Part shown: piece by piece, positions 9,301-17,088 of the stretch
Position numbering within the stretch: the first letter of the stretch is position 1
Layout: each line of letters begins with the position of its first letter
Source: an uncultured Oscillospiraceae bacterium
Lineage (GTDB): Bacteria > Bacillota > Clostridia > Oscillospirales > Oscillospiraceae
NCBI GenBank assembly: GCA_944387625.1
Contig: CALXFQ010000006.1
Span: 1-49,261 of the forward strand
Reading direction: 5' to 3'
Length of the DNA stretch: 49,261 nucleotides
Position numbers and translations under genes: made by a program
Notes under the pieces: model-generated
What the model saw: only the letters and a program-made list of their open reading frames with translations
Told to the model about the DNA's origin: nothing
Database searches by the model: none

Positions 9301-9860
9301 ATCTGCTGGGCGCCGAGCAGTCCGGCCATATGATGAGCGTGGGCTATGATATGTACCTGAAACTGCTGGACGAGGCGGTGCTGGAAGAGCGTGGAGAACA
9401 GCCCCGCAGCCCGGAGTGCACCGCGGACCTGAACGTCACCGCCAATGTGGACCCGGACTATGTGTCCCGGGGCGAGGAGCGGATGGACCTGTACCGCCGG
9501 ATGGCGGCGATCCGAAACCAGGAGGACGCGGACGACCTTCTCGACGAGATCGTGGACCGCTACGGCGACCCGCCCAAGGGGGTGCTGAACCTGATCGACA
9601 TCGCCCTGCTTCGGGCCAATGCCCGGCAGTGCCACATCAAGGACATCCGGCAAAAGGCCGGGGATGTGCTGCTGACCATGACGGATCTGAACTTCGAGGC
9701 GGTGTCCAAGATCTGCGCCGACCCGGACTACAAGGCCCGGCTGACCTTCCTGGCCACCGCCAAGGAGCCGACCCTGCGGCTGAAACTCCGCTCCGGGACG
9801 GACAGCCTGAAGCAGTGCAAGGCCTTTATCCAGCGGCTGGGGACCGTGATGGAATTGTGA
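6354..9860 (+). CDS. mfd: Transcription-repair coupling factor
   Basis: A 1168-aa ATP-dependent DNA translocase that removes RNA polymerase stalled at DNA damage and recruits UvrA. In order: a UvrB-like N-terminal region (about 1-430), the CarD-like RNA-polymerase-interacting domain (LSPGDLVVHENYGIGRF, near 500-560), RecG-like helicase lobes with Walker A GDVGFGKTE near 654, DEEQ near 755, LSATPIPRT and the GRVGRS motif, and a C-terminal TRCF/D7 domain. ATG 6354 is preferred over GTG 6321 because GAGGTGG lies 4 nt upstream of it. Length is typical. Confidence 0.97.
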   Translation: MEKLLDVLRSLPEYAALLEATANHQTAAVTGISQIGRSHVLAALYRHTQRPIVALCQDDMAGRRLQEELNAFLGETVPILPSRELTLYDTAVVSRAWEQKRLRQLWDLGQGNTRLQIMTWDALSQRTMPPQVLNEAAFTLEVGRTYSLEALLEKLTGAGYSRCGMVEGPGQFAVRGDILDIFSPAGDLPVRAEFFGDDLDAMGWFDPATQRRTENIQAVTILPVGETQPRLHPQGLEGLRADLQKQIGRQKRRKNLNEPLIQTLEKDLEKLENGLHFPAADRYMALIYPDFATAMDHVPQEALIVVCDQGSLRRRAHTRTEEIGMQLDSLLQGGTLVGELCDYVCTWEDLCRRLAGRDLVYLDSFGGSSYPEENRPKHLLPMVAKQLPSYGGSLDTAIADLQHYQKQDFSCLVLCGSRRRAEMLQEMMGTRNLSGMLCIPLDVMPKPGQTLLSEGTLPYGMEYPDIRLAVLTEGQLIAKREQPRKTKKTATNRQKLNSFTDLSPGDLVVHENYGIGRFVAMERIRVDGAIKDYIKIAYQGSDTLFVPATQLDMVGKYIGGGEDANVRLNKIGSDAWQKTKAKARKAAKDMAGELIQLYAARKRQPGFAFAADSPWQKEFEDNFPYPETDDQLRCIAEIKGDMESPAPMDRLLCGDVGFGKTEVALRAAMKAVMDGKQVAILVPTTVLAQQHYQTAVARFRGFPVNIDVLSRFISAKEQQRTLQNLRSGSVDLIVGTHKLLQKSVQFKDLGLLIVDEEQRFGVSHKERLKELSKGVDVLTLSATPIPRTLNMALSGIRDMSTIEAPPSDRYPVQTFVMEHNTGVIDDAIRREVERGGQVYYLHNRTDTIDQCAGALRRRIPGLNVAVAHGQMSEDALGDVMQAMADGEISVLVCTTIIETGLDIPNANTLIIENADRLGLSQLHQLRGRVGRSTRHAYAYFTYKPDKNLSEVAEKRLTAIRDFAEFGSGFKIAMRDLEIRGAGDLLGAEQSGHMMSVGYDMYLKLLDEAVLEERGEQPRSPECTADLNVTANVDPDYVSRGEERMDLYRRMAAIRNQEDADDLLDEIVDRYGDPPKGVLNLIDIALLRANARQCHIKDIRQKAGDVLLTMTDLNFEAVSKICADPDYKARLTFLATAKEPTLRLKLRSGTDSLKQCKAFIQRLGTVMEL

Positions 9861-9908
9861 AGAAACCGTCAACTTTCCGGCGGGGCCAGACTTTTTACTT
9901 CTTGACCG

Positions 9909-9936
9909 TTGAATTTTTTCGATCTTATGGTACAAT
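9909..9936 (+). promoter_or_regulatory. Promoter of the VanW-family gene
   Basis: TTGAAT (9909-9914), 16 bp, TACAAT (9931-9936) with the extended -10 TGG at 9928-9930. A TTGACC at 9902 is too far from the -10 to pair with it. Confidence 0.65.
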
Positions 9937-9988
9937 GACTGTATCTATGCGGCCTTTGCCGCTGTCAGAAAGGAGCCGATCCTGATAT

Positions 9989-11860
9989 ATGGGAAATCCT
10001 GACGCCTCCCGGCCCAAGAAGAGCCCGGGGAAGGCTTCCAATGATAAACGCCGTCCCACCCGCTCCCCTGCCGGCCGCCAGCCTACCTCCCGGCAGATGG
10101 CGTCCCGCCGGAAAGCGGTGATGCAGCAGCGGGCCGCGCTGATCGGCGGCGGCTGTGTGCTGCTGGCGGTGCTGATCGTGGTGCTGGTATTCTGGCTGAC
10201 AGGCCGGAGCAATGTCCGGGACGATGGGAAGATCCTGCCCAATGTCTACGCCGCCGGGATCGACCTGGGCGGCATGACCCCGGAGGAGGCCAGAAGCGCC
10301 CTCCACCTGGCCACGGACAAGACCTTCAGCCAGACCGATATGGTGGTCCAGCTGCCGGGCAATCAGATCCGCCTATCTCCGGCGGACACCAGCGCCGGAC
10401 TGGATGTGGACGCGGTGGTGGACGCCGCCTATGGCTACGGCCGTGGCGGCAGTGACGAAGAGTATGCCCAGGCCGTGCGCCAGGCGGAACAGAGCACCCA
10501 CACCATCGCCCTGCTGCCCTACCTGTCCCTGGATCTCGATCAGATCCAGGCCACCATCCAGACCTTCTGCGACACTTATTCCAGCCACATGATCCAGCCG
10601 GAGGCCCACCTGGAGGGCGACCGCCCGGCCTACGATCCGGAGTACCCGGATCTGGAGGCGGACCACCAGACCCTGGTGATCACCATGGGCCAGCCGGACT
10701 ACATCCTGGATGCCGGGAGCATCTATGACCGGGTACTGGACGCCTACAGCCTGAACCAGATGACCGTAGAGTATGAGCCGCCCACCCGTTCCGAGCCAAA
10801 GCGCCCGGTGGCCGCCGAGCTGTTCCAGCAGTTTTGCATCGCCCCCGCGGACGCGGTGCTGGACGATGTGACCTTCGAGGCCACCCCGGAGGTCTATGGC
10901 TACGGTTTCAGCATCCCTGTGCTCCAGCAGATGATCGACAACGCCGGCTACGGCGAGACCATCCAGATCCAGCTGGATTTCCTCATGCCCAATGTCACCG
11001 TTACAGAGCTGGTCAAGGACCTGTTCCGGGACAGCCTGGCCACCTACACCGCCGCCAACCAGAGCGGCAACAGCACCGCCCGGGATACCAATCTGCGGCT
11101 GTCAGCCGAAGCGATCAACGGCATCGTGATCAAGGACGGGGAGACCTTCTCCTTCAACAACGTGGTAGGCGACCGCACCCCCCAGAAGGGCTACCAGCAG
11201 GTCAGCGAACTGCGGGGCGGCAAGGAGACCCTGGTCCTGGGCGGCGGCGTCAGCCAGACCGCCTCGGCCCTGTACTACTGCGCCCTGCTGGCAGATCTGG
11301 ACATCCTGGAGCGTCACAACAGCCAGTATGCCACCAGCTACGCCCCCCTGGGCCTGGACGCCTACGTAGACTGGGGCATCCAGGACCTGCGGTTCCGCAA
11401 CAACACCGGCGCCCCTGTGAAGATCATCGCCCAGGCCAACGGCAGCCAGGTCACCGTGCAGCTGCTGGGCAATGACAAACTGGACTACACCATCCGCATC
11501 GTCACCGAAGTGGTGGAGACCCTGGAATACCAGGAGCGGGTCCAGATCGTGGACAAGGACAACATCCTGGGCTACACCACCGGTCAGATCCTCCAGGCCG
11601 GCATCACCGGCTATGAGGTCCAGACCTCTGTGGATAAGCTGGAGAAAGGCACCGGCACAGTGCTCTCCTCCACCCTGGTGGACACCTCCAGCTACGCGTC
11701 CCGGGACCAGGTGGTGATCGCGCTGGAGCCAGGGCCCACCGACCCCACCGATCCTACCGACCCCATACAGCCCAGCGATCCGGAAGAGCCCAGTGAGCCT
11801 TCGGAGAATACCGACGATCCTTCCCTGCCCCCAGGCGGCGATATCCCCTCTTATTTCTGA
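9989..11860 (+). CDS. VanW-family cell-surface protein
   Basis: 623 aa. A basic cytoplasmic tail (1-48) is followed by one transmembrane segment (about 49-71), so most of the protein lies outside the membrane. Residues about 80-350 resemble the peptidoglycan-binding-like region that often precedes VanW. The VanW domain is at about 360-500 (NGIVIKDGETFSFNNVVG, LGGGVSQTASALYY). A beta-rich G5-like stretch follows, then a Pro/Asp/Thr/Glu-rich tail with repeated PTD units. VanW proteins are known from glycopeptide-resistance clusters, but the biochemical function is unknown and no van operon is present here. The AAGGAG site is 13 nt from the ATG, which is long. Confidence 0.9.
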   Translation: MGNPDASRPKKSPGKASNDKRRPTRSPAGRQPTSRQMASRRKAVMQQRAALIGGGCVLLAVLIVVLVFWLTGRSNVRDDGKILPNVYAAGIDLGGMTPEEARSALHLATDKTFSQTDMVVQLPGNQIRLSPADTSAGLDVDAVVDAAYGYGRGGSDEEYAQAVRQAEQSTHTIALLPYLSLDLDQIQATIQTFCDTYSSHMIQPEAHLEGDRPAYDPEYPDLEADHQTLVITMGQPDYILDAGSIYDRVLDAYSLNQMTVEYEPPTRSEPKRPVAAELFQQFCIAPADAVLDDVTFEATPEVYGYGFSIPVLQQMIDNAGYGETIQIQLDFLMPNVTVTELVKDLFRDSLATYTAANQSGNSTARDTNLRLSAEAINGIVIKDGETFSFNNVVGDRTPQKGYQQVSELRGGKETLVLGGGVSQTASALYYCALLADLDILERHNSQYATSYAPLGLDAYVDWGIQDLRFRNNTGAPVKIIAQANGSQVTVQLLGNDKLDYTIRIVTEVVETLEYQERVQIVDKDNILGYTTGQILQAGITGYEVQTSVDKLEKGTGTVLSSTLVDTSSYASRDQVVIALEPGPTDPTDPTDPIQPSDPEEPSEPSENTDDPSLPPGGDIPSYF

Positions 11861-11877
11861 GTCCCCACATAGCACGA

Positions 11878-11909
11878 GCCTGGCCGTGGTCCACGGCCAG
11901 GCTTTTTTT
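11878..11909 (+). terminator. Terminator after the VanW-family gene
   Basis: GCCTGGCCGTGG and CCACGGCCAGGC pair almost completely and seven T follow. Confidence 0.88.
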
Positions 11910-11915
11910 GTGTTC

Positions 11916-12848
11916 TTATGCAGGCAAATGGGCGTTCAGGAACCGGGATACCACCTGGCGGTACCGCTGGGGGTCCTGGAAGCAGCTCATGGCGTGGCCG
12001 GCTTCCGGGAAGCGCTCCAGACAGATCTGTTCCGGGGCGGCCTTTTGGATCTGCTGGCTCATCTGCCAGGGGACGAACCGATCTTCCAGCCCATGGATCA
12101 GCAAGATCGGGCATTGGGCGTGGGCCACCGCCCCCACCGCCGTGGCCTGGCTCAGGCGGAAGCCGCCATACACCAGCGCCCCGATCCGACAGCAGCCGGT
12201 GGCAGCTTTGGCCGGCAGGCCCATGGCCCCGGCCACCCGGGCGATCATGGCTTTCGGGTCGGAATAGGGACAGTCCGCGATCACCGCCCGCACATTTTCC
12301 GGCAGGGCCAGCTCCATGGCCATGAGCACCGTAGCCGCGCCCATGGATACCCCCCACAGCACCATGGGCCGGTCCGGCCCGAAGCGGTCCCGGGCGTACC
12401 GGCACCACAGCTGGCAGTCCCGGCGCTCCTTGATGCCGAAGGTGATGGTCCTTCCCTCGCTGTGCCCATGGGCCCGCTGGTCCACCAACAGCACATGGTG
12501 GCCCAGCTCCATGACCACCTGGGCGCCAACGCAGAAGTCCCGGATGCCGCTGCTGCGGTAGCCGTGGAACTGGATGTGTACCGGCGCTCCTTCCCGCCCG
12601 GGATAGTACCGGGCAAACAGGCTCTTCCCGTCGAAGAAACGGATCCGCACCGGCTCATAGTCCATGGCCTTCAGCCGGTCCATCTGCTCCCGGATCTGGG
12701 GGCGGTGCTGTTCATGTTCCTCCCCCAGGGGCAGCAGGTACAGCTCTGCCTGGTGGTCCCCCCGGGCATAGAAGGCCACCCGGTAGGCATAGTAACTGGC
12801 CAGCAGCACGCCGGCCAGCACCAGGCAGACAGCAGTGATCCAAACCAT
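11916..12848 (-). CDS. Membrane-anchored alpha/beta hydrolase
   Basis: About 310 aa. An N-terminal hydrophobic segment (VWITAVCLVLAGVLLASYY) is probably an uncleaved anchor, followed by an alpha/beta-hydrolase fold: oxyanion HGYRSS, nucleophile elbow GVSMGA, late acid in HGLEDRFVPW, and catalytic His in AGHAMS. This matches the S9/BAAT-like hydrolases annotated as 'alpha/beta hydrolase' in Clostridia; the substrate is unknown. The start at 12848 gives 6 nt from GAGGGG; starts at 12854 and 12905 are also open. It is a single gene between two terminator hairpins. Confidence 0.85.
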   Translation of the reverse strand: MVWITAVCLVLAGVLLASYYAYRVAFYARGDHQAELYLLPLGEEHEQHRPQIREQMDRLKAMDYEPVRIRFFDGKSLFARYYPGREGAPVHIQFHGYRSSGIRDFCVGAQVVMELGHHVLLVDQRAHGHSEGRTITFGIKERRDCQLWCRYARDRFGPDRPMVLWGVSMGAATVLMAMELALPENVRAVIADCPYSDPKAMIARVAGAMGLPAKAATGCCRIGALVYGGFRLSQATAVGAVAHAQCPILLIHGLEDRFVPWQMSQQIQKAAPEQICLERFPEAGHAMSCFQDPQRYRQVVSRFLNAHLPA

Positions 12849-12908
12849 ATCCATCCCCTCTTCCGACGCTCTTCCCCCATTGTTTCCAACGGATGGGGCT
12901 TTCATGCA

Positions 12909-12936
12909 AAAATGGCTGCCCTGAGGCAGCCATTTT
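12909..12936. terminator. Terminator between the CBS protein and hydrolase genes
   Basis: AAAATGGCTGCC and GGCAGCCATTTT form a perfect 12-bp stem with loop CTGA. It lies directly downstream of the minus-strand CBS-domain gene; the A/T ends of the stem supply the U-run. Confidence 0.75.
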
Positions 12937-12937
12937 C

Positions 12938-13354
12938 CTATTCTTCTTCCTTGAAGAGCTTTCCCATGCAGTACTCCATGATCGACCGGCGGGTGACGAT
13001 TCCGATAAAGGTGTCCTTGTCATCCACCACGGGAACGAAGTTCTGGGTACTGGCCCGTGCCACCAGGTCCTTCATCGACGTGGTGACCCGGACAGGCACA
13101 TTGTCCCTCCTGCGGGAGATCTCGGTGATCCGATGGGCCTCCGCCTGGCGCATATCCATGTAGCACATATTCTTCAAGGCCCACAGCAGGTCTCCTTCCG
13201 TCAGGGTGCCTCGATATTCTCCCCGGCGGCTGAGGATCGGCAGAGCCGCGAAACCGGCAGTTTCCATCTTTTCCAGGGCCTGGCGAATGGTGTGATCGCT
13301 GTACACATAGCAGCACATGGCCTTGGGTGTCAGGAAAAATAGTATGTTGTTCAT
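12938..13354 (-). CDS. Two-CBS-domain protein
   Basis: 138 aa made almost entirely of a CBS pair (about 8-65 and 78-132), with typical motifs ALPILSRRGEYRGTLTEGDL and FVPVVDDKDTFIGIVTRRSI. CBS pairs bind adenine nucleotides such as AMP, ATP or c-di-AMP and act as energy or second-messenger sensors; small stand-alone ones include c-di-AMP receptors. The ligand here is not deducible. GAGGAGG lies 4-5 nt before the ATG. It is monocistronic between a weak promoter and a terminator. Confidence 0.88.
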   Translation of the reverse strand: MNNILFFLTPKAMCCYVYSDHTIRQALEKMETAGFAALPILSRRGEYRGTLTEGDLLWALKNMCYMDMRQAEAHRITEISRRRDNVPVRVTTSMKDLVARASTQNFVPVVDDKDTFIGIVTRRSIMEYCMGKLFKEEE

Positions 13355-13413
13355 AGGTCCTCCTCATTACGCTGACAGTGGAGCCGGGGCGGACCTGCCC
13401 CATCCCCACTGCT

Positions 13414-13422
13414 ATTATAGCA
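13414..13422 (-). promoter_or_regulatory. Extended -10 promoter of the CBS-domain gene
   Basis: TGCTATAAT on the minus strand; no good -35 hexamer is visible at 16-18 bp, so recognition would rely on the extended -10. Confidence 0.5.
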
Positions 13423-13468
13423 TAGGCAGGCCGAGAAATCACCTTAAATTTTTGTAAAGAAAGTATAC

Positions 13469-13493
13469 CGGCCGCCGAAATAATCGGCGGCCG
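13469..13493 (-). terminator. Terminator of lysA
   Basis: CGGCCGCCGA and TCGGCGGCCG form a perfect 10-bp stem with loop TTATT on the minus strand, 12 bp after lysA; the following run is only partly T-rich. Confidence 0.65.
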
Positions 13494-13505
13494 TTTGTAT
13501 GATAT

Positions 13506-14777
13506 TCACAATTTTGTCGAAAACTGGAAGGGGCTAAAGTCCAGGGTGGCGAAGTAGTCGGCAGGTGTTTCCGCACGGCGGATCAATTGGAACGAACCGT
13601 CCTCTCGGAGGAGCACTTCGGCGGAACGGAGCTTGCCGTTGTAGTTGTAGCCCATGGAATGGCCGTGGGCGCCGGTGTCGTGGATCGCCACCAGGTCCCC
13701 CACCTGGATCTGGGGCAGGCTGCGTTCGATGGCGAACTTGTCGTTGTTCTCACACAGGCCGCCGGTGACATCGTAAACGTGGTCGAGGATCGCGTCCTCC
13801 TTGCCCAGCACGGTGATGTGGTGATAGGCCCCATACATGGCCGGGCGCATCAGGTCCGCGGCGCAGGCGTCCAGGCCCACATACTCCCGGTAGATGTGCT
13901 TCTGGTGGAGCACGCTGGCGATCAGGTGGCCGTAAGGTGCCAGCATGAACCGGCCCAGCTCGGTGTAGATGGCTACATCTCCCATCCCGGCAGGGACCAG
14001 GATCTGCTCATAGCGCTGGCGGACCCCTTCGCCGATCACGGCGATATTGCAGGCAGGCTGCTCCGGCCGGTAGTCCACGCCGATGCCGCCGGAAAGGTTG
14101 ATAAACGCGATATGCGCCCCGGTGGCGTTTTGCAGCCGCACCGCCAGGCGGAACAGGTTGGTGGCCAGCTCCGGGTAATACTCGTTGGTGGTGGTGTTGG
14201 AGGCCAGGAACGCGTGGATGCCGAAGTGCTTCACCCCCAGCTTCTGCAGCCGGGCGATCGCCCCGGCCATCTGGTCCTCGGTCATGCCGTACTTGGCGTC
14301 CCGGGGCATATCCATGATGGTGTTGCTGATCGAGAAGGATCCGCCGGGGTTATACCGCAGGCAGATCGTATCCGGCATCCGATCCACGATCCGCTCCAGA
14401 AAGTCCACATGGGTGGCGTCGTCCAGATTGATGTAGGCCCCCATCTCATAGGCTTTCCGCATATCCAGTTCCGGGGTCACGTTGGAGGAGAACATCACAT
14501 CGTGGCCAGTGATGCCCACCGCCTCGGACAGCAGCAGTTCGGTGTAGCTGGAGCAGTCGCAGCCGCAGCCCTCCTCGTTGAGGATCTTCAGGATGTAGGG
14601 GTTGGGGGTGGCCTTCACCGCGAAATACTCCCGAAAGCCCGGGTTCCAGGAAAAGGCGGCCCTCAAAGCCCGGGCGTTTGCCCGGATCCCAGCCTCATCG
14701 TACACATGAAAAGGGGTGGGGATCTGCTGGGCGATCTGCCGGGCCTTCTCCAAAGTGATAAAGGGTGTCTTCTTCAT
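13506..14777 (-). CDS. lysA: Diaminopimelate decarboxylase
   Basis: A 423-aa PLP enzyme of the alanine-racemase-fold decarboxylases; it converts meso-diaminopimelate to lysine, the last step of lysine synthesis. The PLP lysine is K55 in EYFAVKAT. Other landmarks are the glycine loop NLSGGIGVDY, ELGR, DACAADLMRPAMYGAYHHI, and the substrate Cys/Glu motif GGLCENNDKFA. Some blocks (GHSMGYNYNG for the usual Y-N-rich block) differ from textbook LysA, placing it in a divergent subgroup. ATG 14777 follows AAGGA; the ORF's upstream extension lies inside the riboswitch terminator and is not coding. The lysine riboswitch upstream supports the substrate assignment. Confidence 0.92.
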   Translation of the reverse strand: MKKTPFITLEKARQIAQQIPTPFHVYDEAGIRANARALRAAFSWNPGFREYFAVKATPNPYILKILNEEGCGCDCSSYTELLLSEAVGITGHDVMFSSNVTPELDMRKAYEMGAYINLDDATHVDFLERIVDRMPDTICLRYNPGGSFSISNTIMDMPRDAKYGMTEDQMAGAIARLQKLGVKHFGIHAFLASNTTTNEYYPELATNLFRLAVRLQNATGAHIAFINLSGGIGVDYRPEQPACNIAVIGEGVRQRYEQILVPAGMGDVAIYTELGRFMLAPYGHLIASVLHQKHIYREYVGLDACAADLMRPAMYGAYHHITVLGKEDAILDHVYDVTGGLCENNDKFAIERSLPQIQVGDLVAIHDTGAHGHSMGYNYNGKLRSAEVLLREDGSFQLIRRAETPADYFATLDFSPFQFSTKL

Positions 14778-14794
14778 AACGGTCCTTCCTTCGA

Positions 14795-14827
14795 TAAAAA
14801 ATGCCCCATGTCCGCAGACAAAGGGCA
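14795..14827 (-). terminator. Expression-platform terminator of the lysine riboswitch
   Basis: On the minus strand ATGCCC-TT-TGTC pairs with GACA-TG-GGGCAT around TGCG and is followed by TTTTTT. It lies 17 nt upstream of the lysA start and would stop transcription when lysine is bound. Confidence 0.82.
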
Positions 14828-14848
14828 TCGGCATCGCCATATCCCCTG

Positions 14849-15008
14849 GTCAGCACTCCACCCCTCCAAAAGGGGCGACAGTCCTGTGCATATTCTGCAC
14901 AGGCCCAGAAAGCGGCGTTGGGCACCGGCGCTCCCTTCGGCGGTGGCCCCTTTCCGCCCCCGGCATTTGCCCCGCCCGGAGGGTACTGATGGACACCGCG
15001 ACCTCAGC
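14849..15008 (-). ncRNA. Lysine riboswitch (L-box) aptamer
   Basis: On the minus strand the core follows the L-box order: GAGGTCGCG, AGTA, GGCGGAAAGG, CCGCCGAAGG, CTGGGCC followed by a stem (CTGTGCAG...CTGCACAG-like arms), ACTGTC, then GGAGGGGTGGAGTGCTGACC. These match the conserved joints of known lysine riboswitches (B. subtilis lysC, T. maritima). It sits between a strong promoter and a terminator ahead of lysA. The closing P1 helix could not be paired convincingly by eye. Confidence 0.87.
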
Positions 15009-15023
15009 CATGGTTTCTATAGA

Positions 15024-15052
15024 ATTGTAGTGGAAGACCGGGCATTTGTCAA
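15024..15052 (-). promoter_or_regulatory. Promoter of the lysA riboswitch transcript
   Basis: Minus-strand TTGACA (15047-15052), 17 bp, TACAAT (15024-15029). Predicted transcription begins just before the aptamer. Confidence 0.82.
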
Positions 15053-15132
15053 CAATTATTTGACTCTACGCCCAGTTCTACCGGCGGTAGAGGGCAAAAA
15101 AACAAAATGTAGTACCATTCCGCCTGCAGGTG

Positions 15133-15141
15133 TGCTATAAT
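15133..15141 (+). promoter_or_regulatory. Extended -10 promoter of the hemolysin-III-type gene
   Basis: TGCTATAAT, 33 bp before the ATG, divergent from the lysA promoter; no clear -35. Confidence 0.5.
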
Positions 15142-15173
15142 AAGGCCATCTTTTTGAAAGGCGGACCTTTCCC

Positions 15174-15848
15174 ATGAAAAAACGGATCAAACTCTCCGAC
15201 CGCAAACTGCCGGACTATACCCGGGGGGAGGAGATCATGAACATGGTCACCCACATCGTCGGCGGCGGGCTGGGCGTTGTCGCCCTGGTGCTGTGCGTGA
15301 TCGTGGCTGCCCTCCACCACAACGCCCTGGGGGTGGTAGGCTCCTCGATCTACGGCGTGTGCATGATCGCCACCTACACCCTCTCCAGCATCTACCACGG
15401 CCTGCGGCCCAGCACCGGCAAAAAGGTGCTCCAGGTCCTGGACCACTGCATGATCTACACCCTGATCGCCGGCACCTACACGGTGGTGGCCCTGTCCTCC
15501 TTCGTGCCGGTGTACCCGGCGCTGGGCTGGGGGATGTTCGCCTTCCAGTGGGCTTTGGCGGCCCTGGCGATCACGTTGACCGCGATCGACCTGAAAAAGT
15601 ACAACGTCTTCTCCTACATCTGCTACATCCTGATGGGCTGGGCGATCCTGCCCTTCATGGGGCAGACCCTGGAGGTGCTGGGGACGGCCGGGTTCTTGCT
15701 GCTGCTCTTTGGCGGCATCAGCTTCACCATCGGCGCGGTGCTGTACGCCATCGGCTCTAAAAAGCGGTGGATGCACAGCGTGTTCCACATCTTCGTGGTG
15801 CTGGGCAGCCTGCTCCAGTTCTTCTGCGTGCTGTTCTACGTCGTCTGA
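15174..15848 (+). CDS. Hemolysin III family (PAQR-like) membrane protein
   Basis: 224 aa with seven predicted transmembrane helices. Family landmarks are EEIMNMVTHIVGG at the N-terminus, SSIYHGLRPS, LDHCMIYTLIAGTY and the C-terminal HSVFHIFVVLGSLLQFF; the Ser/His/Asp residues in these are the likely metal-binding set of the PAQR/CREST superfamily. Despite the name, bacterial members are mostly uncharacterised membrane proteins (B. subtilis YplQ type) and hemolysis should not be inferred. It overlaps the end of the convergent downstream gene by 13 nt. Confidence 0.92.
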   Translation: MKKRIKLSDRKLPDYTRGEEIMNMVTHIVGGGLGVVALVLCVIVAALHHNALGVVGSSIYGVCMIATYTLSSIYHGLRPSTGKKVLQVLDHCMIYTLIAGTYTVVALSSFVPVYPALGWGMFAFQWALAALAITLTAIDLKKYNVFSYICYILMGWAILPFMGQTLEVLGTAGFLLLLFGGISFTIGAVLYAIGSKKRWMHSVFHIFVVLGSLLQFFCVLFYVV

Positions 15849-16951
15849 GAAGATCGGCGGAAGGCCAGGAACTTCGCCCAGTTTTCATCGGTTCGGTCCT
15901 GCTGGTACGCCAGCAGGGCCTCTTTGGCCCCCTCAGGCGCCTGCTCTATCAGCACCAGGCAGCCCTTCCCTGCCGCCAGGTCCTCCCGAAGGGACTGCTC
16001 CGGGGCGTTGGACGTGAACGTGGTCTGGCGGTAGGGCGACAGCCGCCCCAGCAGGTCCAGGGGGGTGGTGCCGTCCTCCTGGGGCAGCACCAGCAGGTCC
16101 AGCAGAGCCATGGCCGCGGCGGTCTGCTCCCCGGACACATCGCCCCGGATACACAGGTACTGACGCCCCGTCACACACAGCGTCTGGTCCTGGACATCCG
16201 CATGGTCCAGGCACAGCGGCAGGATGTCCAGGCTGATATCCTCCGTAAGCTCGGCGGTACTGCCAAAGCAGAACACCGCCTGACTGCGGACCAGCTCCTG
16301 GACCCCGGTGGTGGAAAAGGTGCCGCCGTTGTCCAAAAACAGGTCCGCCAATGCCCGTCCGCCCTCCGGCAGGGACAGCAGCAGCCGGGCCAGCACCGCC
16401 GGATCCGCACTGGCGAAGGGCTTTACGGCGGATCGGCTCAGCTCATCCACCACCTCCTCCAGCTTGCTAAAGTCCTGGATCTCTGAAACGGCATAGTGTC
16501 CCGCCAGCAGGTGGGTGTTGCAGATCAGGCCATGGCCCTCCATCTCCAAAGGCAGGCCGTAGACCGTTCCATCCCGCTGGGCCGCCAGATCCCAGTTCAC
16601 CAGCTGGGCGTAGGCCACGGTGGCGGACAGATCGACGCATCGGTCCGCCCAGGAACGGGCCTGGGACAGATCGGTAAATACCATCACCTGTGCCGCCTCC
16701 GGCGTATCCGATAGGGTCACTTCACAGTCGGTCAGCGTAGAATAGCTCCCGGCGGCGGCTGCCCAGGCGGCCCTGGCTTGCAGATCCTGGACGTAAACGG
16801 ACAGACCGGTCTCCGCCGCTTCCAGGGTCTGCTGGAGCTGGGGCGACCCGGAGGACACCGGCTCCGCCTCCTTTGGCACGTCCAGCAGGCTGTATACCAG
16901 CAGTCCCAGGCAGAGGGCCGCGATCCATGCCAGGGCGGTCAGTCTTTTCAT
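15836..16951 (-). CDS. Secreted or membrane-anchored solute-binding-protein-like protein
   Basis: 371 aa. An N-terminal hydrophobic segment (LTALAWIAALCLGLLVYSLL) acts as signal or anchor. It contains a Cys but no proper lipobox, so a lipoprotein is unlikely. The rest has the two-lobe look of extracellular sugar-binding proteins: an acidic helical start, GTVYGLPLEMEGHGLICNTHLL (a typical 'easy to read' hinge region of carbohydrate-binding proteins), and a domain ending in repeated AxxALLAYQQ helices. No ABC permease or ATPase is adjacent, so it is an orphan; it may have a sensing role or work with a distant transporter. GGAGG lies 8 nt before the ATG. Confidence 0.7.
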   Translation of the reverse strand: MKRLTALAWIAALCLGLLVYSLLDVPKEAEPVSSGSPQLQQTLEAAETGLSVYVQDLQARAAWAAAAGSYSTLTDCEVTLSDTPEAAQVMVFTDLSQARSWADRCVDLSATVAYAQLVNWDLAAQRDGTVYGLPLEMEGHGLICNTHLLAGHYAVSEIQDFSKLEEVVDELSRSAVKPFASADPAVLARLLLSLPEGGRALADLFLDNGGTFSTTGVQELVRSQAVFCFGSTAELTEDISLDILPLCLDHADVQDQTLCVTGRQYLCIRGDVSGEQTAAAMALLDLLVLPQEDGTTPLDLLGRLSPYRQTTFTSNAPEQSLREDLAAGKGCLVLIEQAPEGAKEALLAYQQDRTDENWAKFLAFRRSSQTT

Positions 16952-17015
16952 GCGAGGGTCCTCCTTTCAACGAGTCTGGATACCCGGACAGCCGGGCCAT
17001 TTTCTCATTTTTTCC

Positions 17016-17044
17016 ATTATACTACAGTATTGTGTAAAACGCAA
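17016..17044 (-). promoter_or_regulatory. Promoter of the solute-binding-like gene
   Basis: Minus-strand TTGCGT (17039-17044), 17 bp, TATAAT (17016-17021). Confidence 0.7.
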
Positions 17045-17088
17045 CATTTTGTAACTTTTTCCCCGGAAAGGTTCCAAACGATAAAGAT

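Noticed and set aside
7119..9935. 938-codon open frame antisense to mfd
   Set aside because: Shadow of mfd in the codon-phase complement; composition is His/Gly/Val-rich and unlike any protein family.
3936..11860. VanZ-like and VanW-family genes as a glycopeptide-resistance cluster
   Set aside because: They are on opposite strands, kilobases apart, with no vanA/H/X or regulator genes; both families are common in chromosomes without resistance.
15836..16951. Calling the binding-protein-like gene a lipoprotein
   Set aside because: The Cys in the hydrophobic N-terminus lacks the small-residue lipobox before it.
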